Assembly (NCBI GenBank): GCA_964401045.1 | Contig: CAYNXB010000013.1 | Coordinates: 1-44,389 of the forward strand | DNA: 44,389 nucleotides | Source of the DNA: CAYNXB01 sp964401045 | Lineage (GTDB): Bacteria > Pseudomonadota > Alphaproteobacteria > Sphingomonadales > Sphingomonadaceae | Reading direction: 5' to 3' | Part shown: piece after piece, positions 43,060 to 44,389 of the stretch | How the letters are laid out: each line of letters opens with the position of its first letter | How positions within the stretch are numbered: the stretch's first letter is position 1 | The notes under the pieces: generated by a model | The model's input: only the letters and a program-made list of their open reading frames with translations | Told to the model about the DNA's origin: nothing | Database searches by the model: none | Translations under genes and position numbers: made by a program

Positions 43060-44389
43060 ATGACTGATCAGACCCATGATGTCCTCATTATCGGCTCGGG
43101 CGCTGCAGGGCTTAGCGCCGCGCTCACCCTGGCTCAGGAGCGCACGGTGCTGGTTCTGGCGAAAGGCCAGCTGACCTCGGGCTCGACCGCGTGGGCGCAA
43201 GGCGGGATCGCCGCCGTGCTCGATGCCGGCGATACCTTCGAGGAACACATCGCCGACACCATGCGTGCCGGGGCCGGGCTCAACCGGCGCGAGACGGTCG
43301 AGTTCGTAATCGAGCGCGCGCCTGCCGCGATCCACCGGCTGATCGAGCTTGGCGTGCCGTTCGCGACGGACGGCCCGAACCTGCACCTGACGCGTGAGGG
43401 CGGGCACTCGCACCGCCGCATCGTCCACGTCGCCGACGCGACGGGGTGGGCCGTGCAGGCGGCGCTGCTCAAGGCGGCCGAGGAGCATCCCAATATCACC
43501 CTGCTGGCGGACCGCACCTGCATCGACCTGATCACCGGCCAGAACGAGGAGCGCTATTCGGGCTCAGGGCGGGTGTGGGGCGCCTATGCGCTCGACACCG
43601 CGACAGGCAAAGTCGAGCGTCACACCGCGCGTGCGACGGTGATCGCGGCGGGCGGCGCGGGCCGCGTGTACCGCTTCTCGACGGCGCCTTCGGGCGCGAC
43701 GGGCGACGGTATCGCGATGGCGTGGCGCGCGGGCTGCCGCGTCTCCAACATGGAGATGATGCAGTTTCATCCAACCTGCCTCTACAATCTCGAGGTCAAG
43801 AACTTCCTCATCACCGAGGCCGTGCGCGGCGAAGGCGGGCGGCTGGTCAACCCCCGCACTGGCGCGCGATTCATGGAATCCTACGACCCGGAGCGGATGG
43901 AACTGGCGCCTCGTGATGTAGTGGCGAGGGCGATCGACGCCGAGATCAAGCGCTTCGGGCTCGACTACGTCCACCTCGACATCAGCCACGAGCCGCCCGA
44001 ATTCGTGCGCGAACACTTCCCGACGATCCACGAGAAGCTGCTCGGGCTCGGCATCGACATGACCAAGGGGCCGATCCCGGTCGTCCCCGCGCAGCATTAC
44101 ACCTGCGGCGGAATCTGCATCGACCTGGCGGGCCGCACCGACTTGCCTGGGCTCTACGCCGCCGGCGAATGCAGCGAGAGCGGCTTGCACGGCGCCAACC
44201 GCCTCGCCTCGAATTCGCTGCTCGAATGCTTCGTGTTCGGCGAGGCCGCGGCCAAGGACATCCTCGCGCGGTGGAGCGAGTTCGACGCCCCGCCGCCGAT
44301 CCGCGAGTGGGACGAGAGCCGCGTCACGGATTCGGACGAGGAAGTGGTCATCAAGCAGAACTGGACCGAGATCCGGCGGTTCATGTGGA
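43060..44389 (+). CDS. nadB: L-aspartate oxidase, truncated by window end
   Basis: The open frame runs from ATG 43060 to the end, 443 codons with the C-terminus missing. It shows the FAD-binding GSGAAGLSAAL (about 12-22), the substrate region HLTREGGHSHRRIVH, MQFHPTCLYN, LITEAVRGEGGRLVN, HYTCGGI and GLYAAGECSESGLHGANRLASNSLLE, all diagnostic for NadB. It oxidises L-aspartate to iminoaspartate in NAD synthesis, working with NadA. The short gap to the ABC gene (43 bases) leaves room only for a minor ribosome site; upstream ATGs at 43041 and 43049 close at once. Confidence 0.96.
   Translation, partial: MTDQTHDVLIIGSGAAGLSAALTLAQERTVLVLAKGQLTSGSTAWAQGGIAAVLDAGDTFEEHIADTMRAGAGLNRRETVEFVIERAPAAIHRLIELGVPFATDGPNLHLTREGGHSHRRIVHVADATGWAVQAALLKAAEEHPNITLLADRTCIDLITGQNEERYSGSGRVWGAYALDTATGKVERHTARATVIAAGGAGRVYRFSTAPSGATGDGIAMAWRAGCRVSNMEMMQFHPTCLYNLEVKNFLITEAVRGEGGRLVNPRTGARFMESYDPERMELAPRDVVARAIDAEIKRFGLDYVHLDISHEPPEFVREHFPTIHEKLLGLGIDMTKGPIPVVPAQHYTCGGICIDLAGRTDLPGLYAAGECSESGLHGANRLASNSLLECFVFGEAAAKDILARWSEFDAPPPIREWDESRVTDSDEEVVIKQNWTEIRRFMW

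Overview
The window is a 44.4 kb piece of a high-GC alphaproteobacterial chromosome, most likely from the Sphingomonadales (Sphingomonadaceae or Erythrobacteraceae type). This rests on the gene families (HWE-family sensor kinase, DUF2721, DUF924, zf-CHCC and DUF6152 proteins, many exported proteins, TonB systems), the codon use and the GTG/TTG starts. It is draft sequence: a 100-N gap lies inside a lipoprotein gene, and both ends cut genes (an SNase-like nuclease on the left, L-aspartate oxidase nadB on the right). No insertion sequence, prophage, CRISPR array or rRNA is visible. There is one tRNA, tRNA-Lys(TTT).

Layout. 1-8.8 kb is housekeeping and envelope: a truncated membrane-anchored nuclease, a zf-TFIIB protein, a small membrane protein, an exported class A beta-lactamase-like serine hydrolase, an Ala-rich lipoprotein, DNA polymerase I, a CHASE3/HWE histidine kinase coupled to polA, a DUF2721 protein and a TonB-like protein. 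8.8-23.1 kb is an unusual block of about 14 kb for exported proteins: three paralogous PQQ-dependent dehydrogenases, each starting its own transcription unit, with a secreted VOC protein, a cytochrome c, three paralogous secreted proteins of unknown function, a type-B carboxylesterase, two paralogous membrane proteins with conserved histidines (DUF6644-like) and a DUF6152 protein. 23.2-26.9 kb holds an SLC13/RCK transporter and a TonB-dependent receptor. 27-35.2 kb is the complete K+-uptake operon kdpFABCDE on the minus strand, led by a 27-codon membrane-peptide ORF and preceded by a sequence very like the E. coli KdpE box. 35.4-38.8 kb is a SqrR/BigR-type persulfide-response operon (regulator, persulfide dioxygenase, two YeeE/YedE half-transporters, DUF442 sulfurtransferase, TauE exporter) with a palindromic operator. 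38.9-44.4 kb holds tRNA-Lys, folK, two DoxX-like proteins, a DUF924 protein that seems to need a CTG start, a secreted protein, a zf-CHCC protein, an ABC ATPase and nadB.

How the genes may work together. The block at 8.8-23.1 kb is the best candidate for an undescribed system. All its soluble products carry export signals, so it would act in the periplasm. The PQQ enzymes have no heme of their own, and a cytochrome c and a two-paralog membrane protein with conserved His residues sit among them as possible electron acceptors. The DUF6152 protein is predicted to mature to an N-terminal His-His, which resembles a copper-binding histidine-brace site. The substrate cannot be told from sequence. 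The sulfur operon closely matches the known bigR/blh type arrangement, and the kdp operon is standard apart from its leader region and the TonB-dependent receptor behind kdpE.
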